From Hibiscus mutabilis (Eukaryota; Streptophyta; Magnoliopsida; Malvales; Malvaceae), in assembly GCA_019671005.1 (NCBI GenBank), contig CM033725.1, positions 35,796,678-35,860,677 on the forward strand: DNA of 64,000 bases, in the 5' to 3' direction. Below the pieces are notes generated by a model. It saw only the letters and a program-made list of their open reading frames with translations. It was not told the DNA's origin and made no database searches. Both the position numbers and the translations under genes were made by a program. Of this stretch, positions 24,601-34,652 are shown one piece after another; the first letter of the stretch is position 1, and every line of letters starts with the position of its first letter.

Positions 24601-25013
24601 TATATTTTTTGGATTCTTTTTTATTTTAATTTAGTAATAACGAAAATAACAATAATACTATAATAACAATAGAATAATATGTTCAAAAAATAAATGATGA
24701 TAACGATAACAATAGGGTAATAACAGTAATAATAATAATAATGACACTATATAGTAAGGCTATAATCTAATAATATTTTAGGTTTTTTAATTTAGCAACT
24801 TATAATGTAAAATAGACGATAATTATAACCATAATAATAATAACAAGATAAGAAAAAAGGATAAATAAGAACAAAATAATACTCATACTACTTGTATGAT
24901 AATCATATATAAAAGTGGTTAATTACATGAGCCCTTATTTAATTAAACTAGTAGTAAGTATAAAGCCTTTTATTTATAAAAACGAGTTGCCCCGGACAAA
25001 ATTAGTGATTACA
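21671..25013 (-). repeat. 5' LTR of the Tat element (3,343 bp)
   Basis: Plus strand TTTAGTGACGTTTC...GTGATTACA. It aligns with 5597-9417 along its length. It lacks about 486 bp at the TACTAG/ATTC junction (23441-23450) and about 30 bp near 24400. It has extra bases near its left edge (about 21700-21740) that the other copy lacks. The promoter for the element would lie in this copy. The terminal TG is mutated at the inner edge (TT instead of TG). Confidence 0.88.
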
Positions 25014-25398
25014 GCGATTTAACCTTTAGAGTTTCATTTTGGGTCAAAATGGCTCATTTGTGGATGAAAACTGTCAGTCAATTAACGATAAACAACTTAA
25101 AATAATTTGACAAAATGACACGTCAACAGAAAAAAAAATTATATTTTTATAATTTTATAAAATTATTTTTTGACTGATATGACATTCTTTCAAATCTAAC
25201 ATATTTGTCTATATGACACAGTCATATAAGTTTGTTACGCTATTTCAAGTCATTTATTGTTAGTTAACTAACAGTTTTCAATCGCAAATGGGTCATTTTG
25301 ACCTAAAATGAAACGTTGAGGGTTAATTGCTTCAAAAAAGAATAAAGACCAAAATAACTATTCAATCAAACGTTAAGGTATTTTTTACATTATATATC
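25014..25398. mobile_element. right part of the split Mutator-like foldback element
   Basis: From GATTTAACCTTTAGAGTTTCATT to the TTACATTATATATC end this matches the foldback copy at 43099-43571 base for base over long runs, including the matching inverted arm (TGACCTAAAATGAAACGTT, GCTTCAAAAAAGAATA). Together with 5526-5596 it makes an element of about 450 bp. The terminal bases have decayed (TATATATC versus TTATGCC). TAACGGTAA follows at 25399, the partner of TAACGAAAA at 5517. Confidence 0.75.
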
Positions 25399-25683
25399 TA
25401 ACGGTAATTGAAAAGGTAGGAGAGTAGAAAAGGCACATTGTACAAAGGATCGGGGAAACCATAGAACTCGTGGATTGTATCATTGTGTTTAACGATGTTA
25501 ACGGCAGGAAAAGAAGTGTCCCAGTGACCAGAGATGATGAGGATGGATTTAGGTATTTGGGGGAACACTTTCTCCTTCCATGACACCAAGAAACATCGTG
25601 CCGGGAGTGAGTCGTCTATAAGCAGAGAAAGTTAATGGTAGTTTGTGGCGGTTTACTCGTTCTGGCTCTGGCCTGAAAACCAT
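25399..25683 (-). pseudogene. 5' fragment of a LigB-type extradiol ring-cleavage dioxygenase (DOPA dioxygenase-like)
   Basis: Extradiol dioxygenases of the LigB/DODA family open catechol rings, such as 4,5-cleavage of DOPA. Seen on the minus strand: DDSLPAR, SWKEKVFPQIPKSILIISGHWDT and NDTIHEFYGFPDPLYN, which match the N-terminal region of plant LigB proteins, including the HWDT metal-site neighbourhood. Before DDSLPAR the frame is disturbed: an in-frame stop lies just upstream, although an ATG at 25683 and a related PLTF stretch survive. The usual SHGSPT motif is not intact. After PLYN a GTGCC could be the exon-1 donor. No later exon is found in the window, and a transposon begins within about 60 bp. 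I judge it a dead gene fragment. Confidence 0.72.
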
Positions 25684-25752
25684 AAATGGTGGTTGGAGTG
25701 AGGAGTATGTAGAGAGAAAGAGAGAGAAATCTACCCCTATCCTCGTGTCAAT

Positions 25753-25766
25753 GTGTATATATATGT
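25753..25766 (-). promoter_or_regulatory. TATA-box-like element of the LigB-like fragment
   Basis: The minus strand reads CACATATATATACA about 75 bp before the ATG at 25683. It is followed by a pyrimidine-rich leader (CTCTCTCTTTCTCTC, about 25708-25725) like the Y patch of plant core promoters. Placement and composition only. Confidence 0.35.
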
Positions 25767-25987
25767 GCCTCTGACACCATTACTGTGTCGTGGCCTTCGA
25801 AGTCTGTTCTTTTTCTAATTTAGGAATTTCTAATATTTGGATTTTGATATTAGGGATTTCAGATAGAAAAAAATGATAGAAATTCTTATTACTTTTACGA
25901 ATATACAATATGTCAATTTATAATAATAAAGAAAGTCTAATAAAGAAAATAAAGAATATTAAACTTCTTAAACTAACTAACTGTCTA

Positions 25988-28900
25988 TGTAACACCCTGA
26001 ATTTGGGCCTAGAAGTAGGCAGATCTGACTAGTTTCGAGAAGTAATTCAAATTAAATGGTTTTTAGTCAAAATAAAATATGGAAAATAGTTTAAAATATT
26101 ATAATGGTCTATCGAGGTTTTTGGTAAACTCAATTTGGTAAAATAAATTGGGATTAAGTGACATTTTTAGCTGGTGACTAAAATGTAAAGTTTCCAAAAT
26201 AGTTTTGGTGACTAAAATGTAAAAAGGTCAAAACTTAGAATCTATAAAGAGCTAATGTACCAATGTTTTTAATCAGATGTTTCCCCTTAATTTGGGCTAT
26301 TTTTAATGGTTTTTAAATAGTTTATTAAATAAAAATAAAAAGGATTTAATTAACATGAGTTTTAAGCCCTAAATCATTTTCTTACGTAACTAACTTTTCT
26401 CTCTACTTTCTCATCAGCCAAACTATCTTTTTCACTCAAAAATGATTGGGAATCAACTCTTTTGATTTTCTTCAAATGTTACTTGATTTCTTGATGATTT
26501 CAATCAAAACATGCCAATTAAGGGGGAAGTCATCCATTAGAAGTGAATATAATTTCTCTCCTTTAATCTAAGGTTCTTTATTGAAATTTCCAAGTTCTTG
26601 ACTCTTTAAATATGTTTTCTAATGTGCTTTGATGATTTAATTATGGAAAATTTGTTTAATCAAGGTTTAATTGATGGGATTTAGTTATTTCAATCATGAT
26701 TTAGATGTTTAATAATGTTAAGTTGATGGTTTTGACAAAGGAATCCCGAAACTATGTGAATCCTTAGTTGTTTGGGCTGCTAGTTTTGGGTTTTTGAGGG
26801 TTTGTGGTGGTTTAATGTTTGTTGGAGGTATAAGGTTGATAGTAGGAAGTTTTTGGATGTTGATTGTTGATAATAAATGGTTTAGATTGTTAGGTTATGG
26901 CTGGGTTAGGTTTAGAGAAAGGTTGATGTTGTTTTCGATTGTTTTAGGATAGCGATTGATGGATTGTAGTGAGGAGCAGAGGTTGCTGGGATTATAGATG
27001 TAAAATGTTGCATTAATCCTCTGTTTTAATGTGGATAAAATAGGGGAGATTGATTCTTCATCATTGGGCGAGGTTTCGATAGTTTCAAATGCTTGATTTC
27101 GGTTCGGCAAGTAGAGCTTGGTGTTGACGGTGAGTGGAAACGTGGTTCTCAACTTTCTAAGGTTTGAAAGTGAGTTTGAGAGTTTAGATTGAGCTTGAAA
27201 CACTAATCTAAGCTCGAAAGTAAGTATGAAAGATTTCACTCTCGGTTTTCAGTTCCCATTGCTTTATTAAACTCATGCTCATGCTTTTGAAGATATATTT
27301 GTTTACCTACTATTATATGCATGTTTTGGAAATGAGAAATGTTTCAAATGACTATATTTTGATGATACATGTGTTTAGAAAATGCTATGCAACATGTTTT
27401 AGAATAATTGCCTAAATACATGATTTTAATGTATTTGAGAAGCCTTGGTAGAAAATGGTTTGAATGATGCATATGAAGAAAAGTAAGGTATCTTGATTTA
27501 AAAGTGTATATTGGCAAGTGGAAAATGGTTAAATTGTTATCGGATATAATTGTTCGACCATAGGGTTTAAAGTGCACTATAATAAGTCGCCTCATGTGGG
27601 TTAGTGGTAGCTCCCCCATAGGAACCGCCGCGGTTGAGGTAGAATAGATAGAATTCTCTCGCTGGTGGATCTTTACATCATGACCGTTGAGGTGGTAATT
27701 GTTCTGATTCTCTGGCATGTATGTTTGTAGAGTGTGGTAGAGACGCCACCCGTAAATCCGCATATCCGATATGTTTTTGCAAATAGAAATGGTTTCGTTT
27801 TGGGTCACTTCAAATGCCAATATATGAGATTTACTGTATCATGATTCATGAATAGAATTTGTATAATATGGTTTATATATGAGATGCTCTTTAAGCTTTG
27901 CTATTAGAGGAACAAACATGTGAAGGCCTAAATTGAGGTTTGCTTTGAAATTGCTAGAGATTCATGATACATGTGAGAAAATGGTTTATTCAAATTGTTT
28001 TAGAGAGAGCAATGAAGCATGAGTTGACATTTGGGCATATTTTAGAACATGTGCTTTTGAACTAACGGTTTTAATAGCATTGTTGAGTGCTTTCCTTGAG
28101 CGTCCCTCACTAGGCATTTATGCTTACGCTTTCTTTTCTCATCAATGTAGATAAATAAGGTTTCTAAGGCAGCAAGTGAGCAAGAAAGAAATTCCAAGGC
28201 TTGAGACTTTCACAAGTATGGTTTTCAAAAATAGATAAGTAGTAATAATGGCAATGAGGGCTTTATGTTGTTTGAGAGTATGTTTTGTTAAAATCCTTGT
28301 TGAAGCTCCCTGTTGAAGCAAGTTTTATTTGGTGGTTTGAACTTGTAAATGGCCTTTATATGTTTGGTTTTGCCTTAGAATGGATTTTGGATTGTTGATG
28401 AATTGATTGCTTAGGAAGCATGCCTATATAGATGCCCTTTGGTCTTATTTCTATGATGAAACATGATTTGAGGATCTATGTTTGTGTCTAAGTCCCTTAA
28501 ATGGTTGTAAACATGTTAGAGGCTTGCTAGGTTACCTTTGGATGCTTAAATGTATGAAAAACCAGGGGAATTTGTCGTTTCAGGCCCACGCGTACCAAAA
28601 CGTGAAGCACCGTACCGGTACGGTATGCCCAATCCAGGCCAAGCATTTTGATACGTGAGGGACCGTTCTAATATGGTAAGGCGTATTTTGGCTAGCGATT
28701 CAATACGCAAGCAGACGTACCGGTACGGTGCTTAGTTATTAGAAATTTGGGAAATGTTGAGACGGAGGCGTACCGATACGCTCGATAGTTTTGTTAGTTA
28801 AATAGAATCTGAGGTTTGCTTTTGTTATATTTTGGTCCTTGTTTGAGTAGCATGCAATTGATTGGGTTGGAAATGTTGTTCAAGTTGTAATTTCAACAGC

Positions 28901-29200
28901 AAGCAAGTAATATGTTTAATTAACTATTGGTAAAGCCAATTTGTCTTAAGTCTTCATAATTATCTGTTTTTACAAAATGGTCCTAAAATGTGTATTCATA
29001 GAATAGGATATCAAACTGATGTCCATTTGAGTCGAGATTTCACCGATTGCACGTATAATCACCTTAGGTTAATAATTGCAATTAGAAGAGATAAAAGGAA
29101 AAAATACAATGGTCGTTTATCGAGGTGAATGTTGACTCTAAGAGAGATGTGTAAAATGAATGCTGGCAAATGGTATAAATGGTATGTATTTGGGCAAGAT
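25988..29200 (+). repeat. chromovirus-type LTR, 3' end not resolved
   Basis: It starts TGTAACACCCTGAATTTGGGCCTAG, the same head as the LTRs at 942 and 39638. No coding region is seen. A cluster of CGTACCGGTACGG-type palindromes at 28588-28783 sits where the 39638 LTR has its CGTATCGATACG cluster, which suggests that most of an LTR is present. The expected GTTACA end is not found. A region near 29045 (CACCGATTGCACGTATAATCACC) resembles the last 70 bp of the other LTR. The right edge is therefore approximate, and the copy is probably truncated where the Athila element begins. Confidence 0.55.
28588..28783. repeat. cluster of CGTACCGGTACG-type palindromes
   Basis: CGTACCGGTACGG occurs near 28611 and 28708 and CGTACCGATACGC near 28768. 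Partial copies are GCGTACCAAAACG, TTGATACGTGAGG and TTCAATACGCAAG. Each full copy is an inverted repeat in itself. Confidence 0.65.
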
Positions 29201-29204
29201 AAAT

Positions 29205-30399
29205 TGTGCCAAGAGTCTTTTGCGTGCAAGTATACACGATCGACAAGTAATATAGCTTGGTAAGCTGAGTATCGATCCCACAGAGATTGACTTGGAATTC
29301 GATTGCTTGATTGTTACTTGCTTTGGAAGAAAAGATTGTTGTTTGAAAGAGCTGATTTTAAAACTAAGAAAATAAAATAAAATAGAAACTGAAGTAAAGC
29401 GTTGGCAAGGAAGGTGTTTTCAAATGAATGATGACTGTTGGCAGGGAATGTCTGGTTTTAACGTGGTTCAATCCAGCCATTATTGGCAAAACTGTCTTGG
29501 CATTGTTTGCCGAGCAAATTCAAAAGTAGCAAAGCATCTCTCGATGGTCATTACCCTAAACTGGCCAAGTAAAAACCCGTATATCTCTATAGTTTATGTT
29601 TTCCTTAAACCAATTTGATTTAAAAACAAATCTATACTCCGTGGGGGTAGATTTCACTTCCGAAGTAAGTTCATCTACTTGAGCGACTTCTCTCGAAGCT
29701 TTTCTCCCAAGTATTCAGCAACTTGATCATTGCCAACGCAAGTCTGTTAAGATATTTGAAGGCAATAAGCTAATTAAGCCAACTCTCGCTTTGGAACAGT
29801 ACTTAGGAAAAATTAAAGTATGGAAAACAGACAAACTTTGCCAAAAGTAGAATTATTATAAAGGAACTAAGGCATAAAAGCCAACGTTTAAAACCAAAAC
29901 ATCCCCTCACCAACTATTAAATTAGTTCATAGAGTGGGGGTTAACCAACAAAACCATCAATGTTTTCAACATTACCATCATAAAAAAAAACTAAAGATAA
30001 ACAACTTGTGCCAAGGGAATAGGCATAGGGGTCTCTCGATGCAGCCCTCCACGCCAGGCTCAAGGCCAAGAGGTTGAATCACCCTTCATTGATTGCACCG
30101 ACTGTCACTCGCTGCTCTAACACCTCGCTCTGATCACCTCTCGTCTCGTCTCCTCTTCTCAGTCATTCACCTTGGCATTCCTAACTGTGTCCCTGTGTCC
30201 TGCTTTTATTTCTCAAGCAAAACACCCTGCCAACCTACAAAAAGGCCATAAAAACAACCTCTTACACAAGCATAGGCAGCCAACTAACTCCTTGATGCAA
30301 ATGCATGATACTATCAATCTAATGCAACTAAATGTACTTGAAAACAAGCAAAAGCATATCAAAATAGGCATGAAAAATAATACTTTTGAGGTGGTAACA
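29205..30399 (-). repeat. probable 3' LTR of the Athila element
   Basis: On the minus strand a candidate start, TGTTACCACCTC (30399), follows a G-rich tract (GGGTTTGGGGG) that could be the polypurine tract. A candidate end is CTTGGCACA (29205), about 1.2 kb later. The inner sequence (TCGATCGTGTATACTTGCA, TGGGATCGATACTCAGCTTACC on the minus strand) is of a kind I associate with Athila LTR ends. Only one copy exists in the window, so the limits cannot be tested by comparison. Confidence 0.4.
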
Positions 30400-31720
30400 C
30401 ACCCCCAAACCCAGCTCATTGCTTGTCCTCAAGTAATGCAAGAGAAAAGAAAAACAAAAACAGCAAAAATAATACCTCAGCAAAAGTTTGGTTGGAATGC
30501 CAACAAATGCTGGCAAGCAGAGTTTGATTCTAATGCTGCCCTTAGAAATCTCAATGCATAGTGCCAAGCAGATAGTAATTCACGTGTAACAATATAACTC
30601 TAGTTTAAGTTCATGAAGCGTGTGTGATGTGTAGGCAATATGCATCCAATACCCTTTCACTCCCTTAGCCAATTTTACTACCTAAACTCTGATCTTTATT
30701 GTTATCATTTTTTTCTTTCTTGTCGAGGGTTTTGTTGGCATTAATATAAGCTTGCTTCGTGACACTGTTTAGCGTGAGTGATAAGAGAGAGCATACCACG
30801 AATCTCCACCTTAATCCAGACATCACTAGGCTTTCCCTTCAACTCATACCATAGGGTTTTGGACCTGAGAACTAAGAGGGAGCTACCACGAAGCCCCAAG
30901 TAACTTATTATCCCTGCGTAGAGGAGAGTTCATTTTTATTGCCTTGGTAGAACATTGCTATCTTATTTATTTTCTTTTTACCCTGGCATTATTTTTCTCT
31001 TTTTTTCTCTTTTTTTAATCTAAGCATAGTTTCAAACAGTCTAAGTTTGCTAGGGAACTAGATACATATCACGTGTTAAGTGTAAATTCAATTCCATAAA
31101 CTAGAGATCGATTGCCATGGCAAACATGGCATACAATTCTACTGGCATGGCAAACTGAAAATTATAAACTCATCATCGGGCAAACAAGTAGATCAAAATA
31201 AGCTTACCTAACAGTTGTTAACAAACTTCAAATTTAAGTCGAGACAAAATTTTCTTTTTCACTTTTTTAATGGTTTGGTATGCAACTACTCTACATAAAC
31301 TACATGGCAAACAAAAAGGATTAAACATGAAATGCATGACATGGCATAAAATTGAGAAAATGCACACCCTCAAACCCAAGATGTGCATTGTCCTCAATGC
31401 ATGAAACAACACAAATATACAGGAAAAATAGAAAAATAAAAATGCATGATCATGAAAATGCAAATATGAAATACAAAGAAGTTAGGTAGAATAAGACTCC
31501 CCTTCGGATGAGGCTTCATGTCATTTGGCACAGGCTTCTTCTTCTCTTCTGGCACGGGCCTTTCTCGTGGTTAGGCTCCCACGATCAGGGGCCATTCTTT
31601 TCTTTCCTTTCTAGCCCTACTGTGAGGCAGCAGTGGAGGCTCCAAGATCATCCTTCTTCTTGACAGACTCGGCTGGTGGTGTGACTGGTGTTGGCTTCTT
31701 TTTCTTGGTAGGAATCTCCT
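30400..31720 (-). other. noncoding 3' region of the Athila element
   Basis: The region has two copies of a phrase TTGAGGACAA...GGGTTTG(G/A)GGGTGTG on the minus strand (about 30435-30398 and 31397-31355). It has many TGGCA and GCATGG words, and a T-rich tract (about 30990-31018). No protein-like frame is seen. Confidence 0.5.
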
Positions 31721-32985
31721 CTAAATCGAAGGAGGAATCGGTGCTGGTAGTCTCAACGTGCACCGGGGACAGTGGAACTGTTGCTTCAAATTTAGAACTG
31801 GCAGAAATAATTGACTTGTATGACTGGCTGGACTAGCAGACTTGACTGGACTGGCTGGCTTGACTGGACTGGCATGATTGGCTGGACTGGCTGGCATAGG
31901 ATCACTGGCAGCAGGCTTGGTAGGGAAAGAAGGAAATATCGGCACCACATCGGGGGAAAGTTTCACAAGTACCTCCCGAATGATGGCATCCCTCTCCTTG
32001 GTGTAATGCCGCATTTTTACATTAAGCTTCTCGGTTGTCTCCAATTTTTTGAGGATAATCTCCTGGCGGGCATACACTTGGGACAACACCGCCAATGAGC
32101 TTGCTAGCATAGTTTCCGGTACACTGTTGGGCTCTGCCTCTAGCTTTGGCTTGGGCTTTGGCGTGGTTGTCTTGGCCTTTCCCTTGCCCTTCTCCTTTGG
32201 CTCAAAAGCCATGAGGTTTTTCCAAATAATGGAAGTAGTGGTGGTTCCCTTGATTGTTTGGCTGATATCCTCATCCATTCTAGGCACTTCATGGCGCAAA
32301 CAAATGTTAGAAATTAAAAAAGGGAAAAATAAACTTCCCTTACCCTTCTCAGCACATTTATAAGCCTCATCGGTAATGATTTTGCCAACATTGATCTTGC
32401 GTCCTTTGATGATGGAATGTAGCAAAATCAACCGATCTTCCGAGATGGTCTCGTTGTGAGATGTAGGCAACAGATTTGCCTTGATGAAATGGTTCCATCC
32501 TCTCATTTGTGGCTTCAACACAAACCTCTTCACCGTCTGGTGGCCCGTCGAGGAAACGGTCCAATCTGTGCCAGGCTCACACAAGTCTTCCACCAGTTTC
32601 TTGCATTTCGCAGTGGTCATAGATGCAGCATAGTCAAAGTGCTCATCTTCCATAGCATTCAAAGCAAAAAGTGAGTTCAGATACCCTTCATCAAAACACA
32701 CATATTTACCTCTAATTATCAAGAATGGAGAATCTTTTGTGAGATGGGCATAAAACTCTCACACGATAGTAGCATAGATCTCCCCTTTTGTTGGCAAAAA
32801 GAACTACAACCATGCATGTCGACAATGGCCATGAACTCCGGTGAGAATCCAACGGTGGTGTCGGTTTGGAAGTCGAAGTGCTTCTCATACAAAAAGGATA
32901 TTGAGGCAAAGCTCGTCTCAAACTTCTTTTGAATATCTTCATTGAAGAATTTTTTGAATGGAAGAGATGACGACACCATAGAGAA
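31715..32985 (-). pseudogene. Athila ORF downstream of integrase (putative plant transposon protein domain)
   Basis: The N-terminal frame 32979-32719 (FKKFFNEDIQKKFETSFASISFLYEKHFDFQ) continues, after a frame break near 32720, into 32722-31721. The latter is 333 codons with RGWNHFIKANLLPTSHNETIS, RLILLHSIIKGRKINVGKII, and GSLFFPFLISNICLRHEVP. This pattern matches the 'putative plant transposon protein' domain found in the env position of Athila elements and in many misannotated plant genes. The C-terminal third is low complexity: a KGKGKAKTTTPKPKPK stretch and repeated PASP/PVK/PAS units. No transmembrane segment is apparent. The function is unknown. Confidence 0.72.
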
Positions 32986-33689
32986 GAAGAGCTTGAATCG
33001 GTGATGAAGAAAAGAAGAAGAAAAGTTTAACGGTTTCTTGAATCTTGCTTGAGAAAGAAATTAAGAGATTATGGTTCTTGGGAAATCGGCTAGGGTAAAA
33101 AAAGAATGAAGAAGGTGTAGTGTTTTTAAGAGGTTTTAATGATGGTAGCCGAAAAGAGGGGGGATAATGATGAAAGTTTACAAGTTTTGATTGGGATAAA
33201 TGTTTAAAGTGATAAGGTGAAGTGATAGGATAATTATGATGAATTTAAATCTTTTTTAAATTGGGCGGCTAAGGTTAATCTCAATGATTTTTCTTTCTCT
33301 TCTTACGCAAGTTAGGGTTTCTTTTCTTTCTTCACACGAAAACCTGTGCATGCCTCTGGCTGTATTGGCATGGTACATGGCATCACCCTTGGCAAGCGTT
33401 CTGGCTGGCAATGTTCCTGGCAATATTCCTGTCAAAATTCCTATACACACGAAATGGAAAATCGTGTAACGCAGCAAGGGAATAAAATTGAAAGATAATA
33501 AAAAGAAAACAATAACAAAAACCTTATTCCTAAAGGAAAACAAAAAAAAAAACTAATCCTAATATTTACAAAGAATTTCAAACCTGTGAATGCTTCATTC
33601 CAATTCTGCCAAGAGGATCACCTCCTCGGCATGACTTTGCTTACCTTCCAAGTAATGCTTTAGGCACTGACGTTCACCTTAAAAATTTC

Positions 33690-34652
33690 TTCAGTCTATA
33701 AGTTCTTGATATCTACAACCTCATGAGCATATAGCTTCACAACTTCATAAGGACCAGTCCATCTTGACTTAATCTTACCTGGAAAAAGTTTGAGCCGAGA
33801 GTTAAACAATAGAACAAGCTGACCTATTTCGAACTGTCTTGGCAGGATCCGACTATCATGCAAACATTTTGCCTTCTCCTTGTATATCTTAGCGTTCTCA
33901 TAGGCTTGTGTTCTAAATTCCTCCAATTCATTAAGCTTAAGAAACCTCTTTCCTCCAGCAATTCTCCATGCCATGTCAAGCTTTCGGATGGCCCAATAGG
34001 CTTTATGTTCAAGTTCTACTGGCGGATGGCATGGTTTGCCAAAAACAAGTTTGAATAGGGAAGTACCCAAAGGAGTTTTAAATGTCGTCCTATAAGCCCA
34101 CAAGGACTCATCTAGTCTCAAGGACCAGTCTTTCCTTGTTGGATTCACAATTTTTTCCAAAATGTTCTTAATCTCCTTATTGGATATCTCAGCCTGCCCA
34201 TTTGTTTGTGGATGGTATGCTATGACGATTCGCTGCTGAATCTCATACCTGCACAATGCTTTAGAAATTAATTTAAATTTAAAATGAGTACCCTCGTCAT
34301 GAATAATCATTCGAGGAGCACCAAATCTAGTGAAAAAAGTTTTGTACAAGAACTTGGCATCATTTGTTGGCAAGGCAACAGCCTCTACCCACTTTGACAC
34401 ATAGTCAACGGCCACAAGAATATACATATTACCAAATTATGGGGGGAAAGGACCCATAAATTCGATCCCACATACATCAAATAAATCCACAGGCATAATG
34501 TTTTGGAGCGATAGTTGATGTCTGCCAGAGATGTTCCATGTTCGTTGGCATCGATCACATGCCTTGGCATACTTGTGGGCATCCTTGTACAATGTGGGCT
34601 AAAAGAATCCTGACTGCAACACTTTGGCAGCAGTTTTCATCCCAGCAAAGTG
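33690..34652 (-). pseudogene. integrase of the Athila element
   Basis: The main frame, 34427-33696, holds AVDYVSKWVEAVALP, GAPRMIIHDEGTHFK, AYHPQTNGQAEISNKEIK, WAYRTTFKTPLGTSLFKLVFGKPCHPPVELEHKAYWAIR, and a C-terminal GPYEVVKLY segment. The three acidic catalytic residues (D, D, E) are all present. The N-terminal linker (34430-34652) and the zinc-binding start at the end of the RT frame are separated from it by stops. The core is therefore intact but not continuous with pol. Confidence 0.8.

Larger units (their letters stand above)
5597..25013 (-). mobile_element. Tat-lineage Ty3/gypsy LTR retrotransposon, near full length, minus strand
   Basis: A 19.4-kb element bounded by TGTAATCAC...CGCTACA-type LTRs. 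In element order, right to left: 5' LTR (21671-25013), primer-binding site, extra ORF (20943-19251), gag, zinc-knuckle segment and protease, RT, RNase H, a second RNase H remnant, integrase, tandem repeats, polypurine tract, 3' LTR (9417-5597). The ORF upstream of gag and the second RNase H before integrase are hallmarks of the Tat/Ogre group. All frames carry stops or shifts, so it is not autonomous now. The two LTRs differ by many substitutions and several indels (roughly 5-10% by eye), so the insertion is not recent. It interrupts an older foldback element. Confidence 0.88.

Noticed and set aside
30172..30561. 129-codon plus-strand frame
   Set aside because: It lies antisense within the noncoding 3' region and probable LTR of the Athila element; peptide has no domain.
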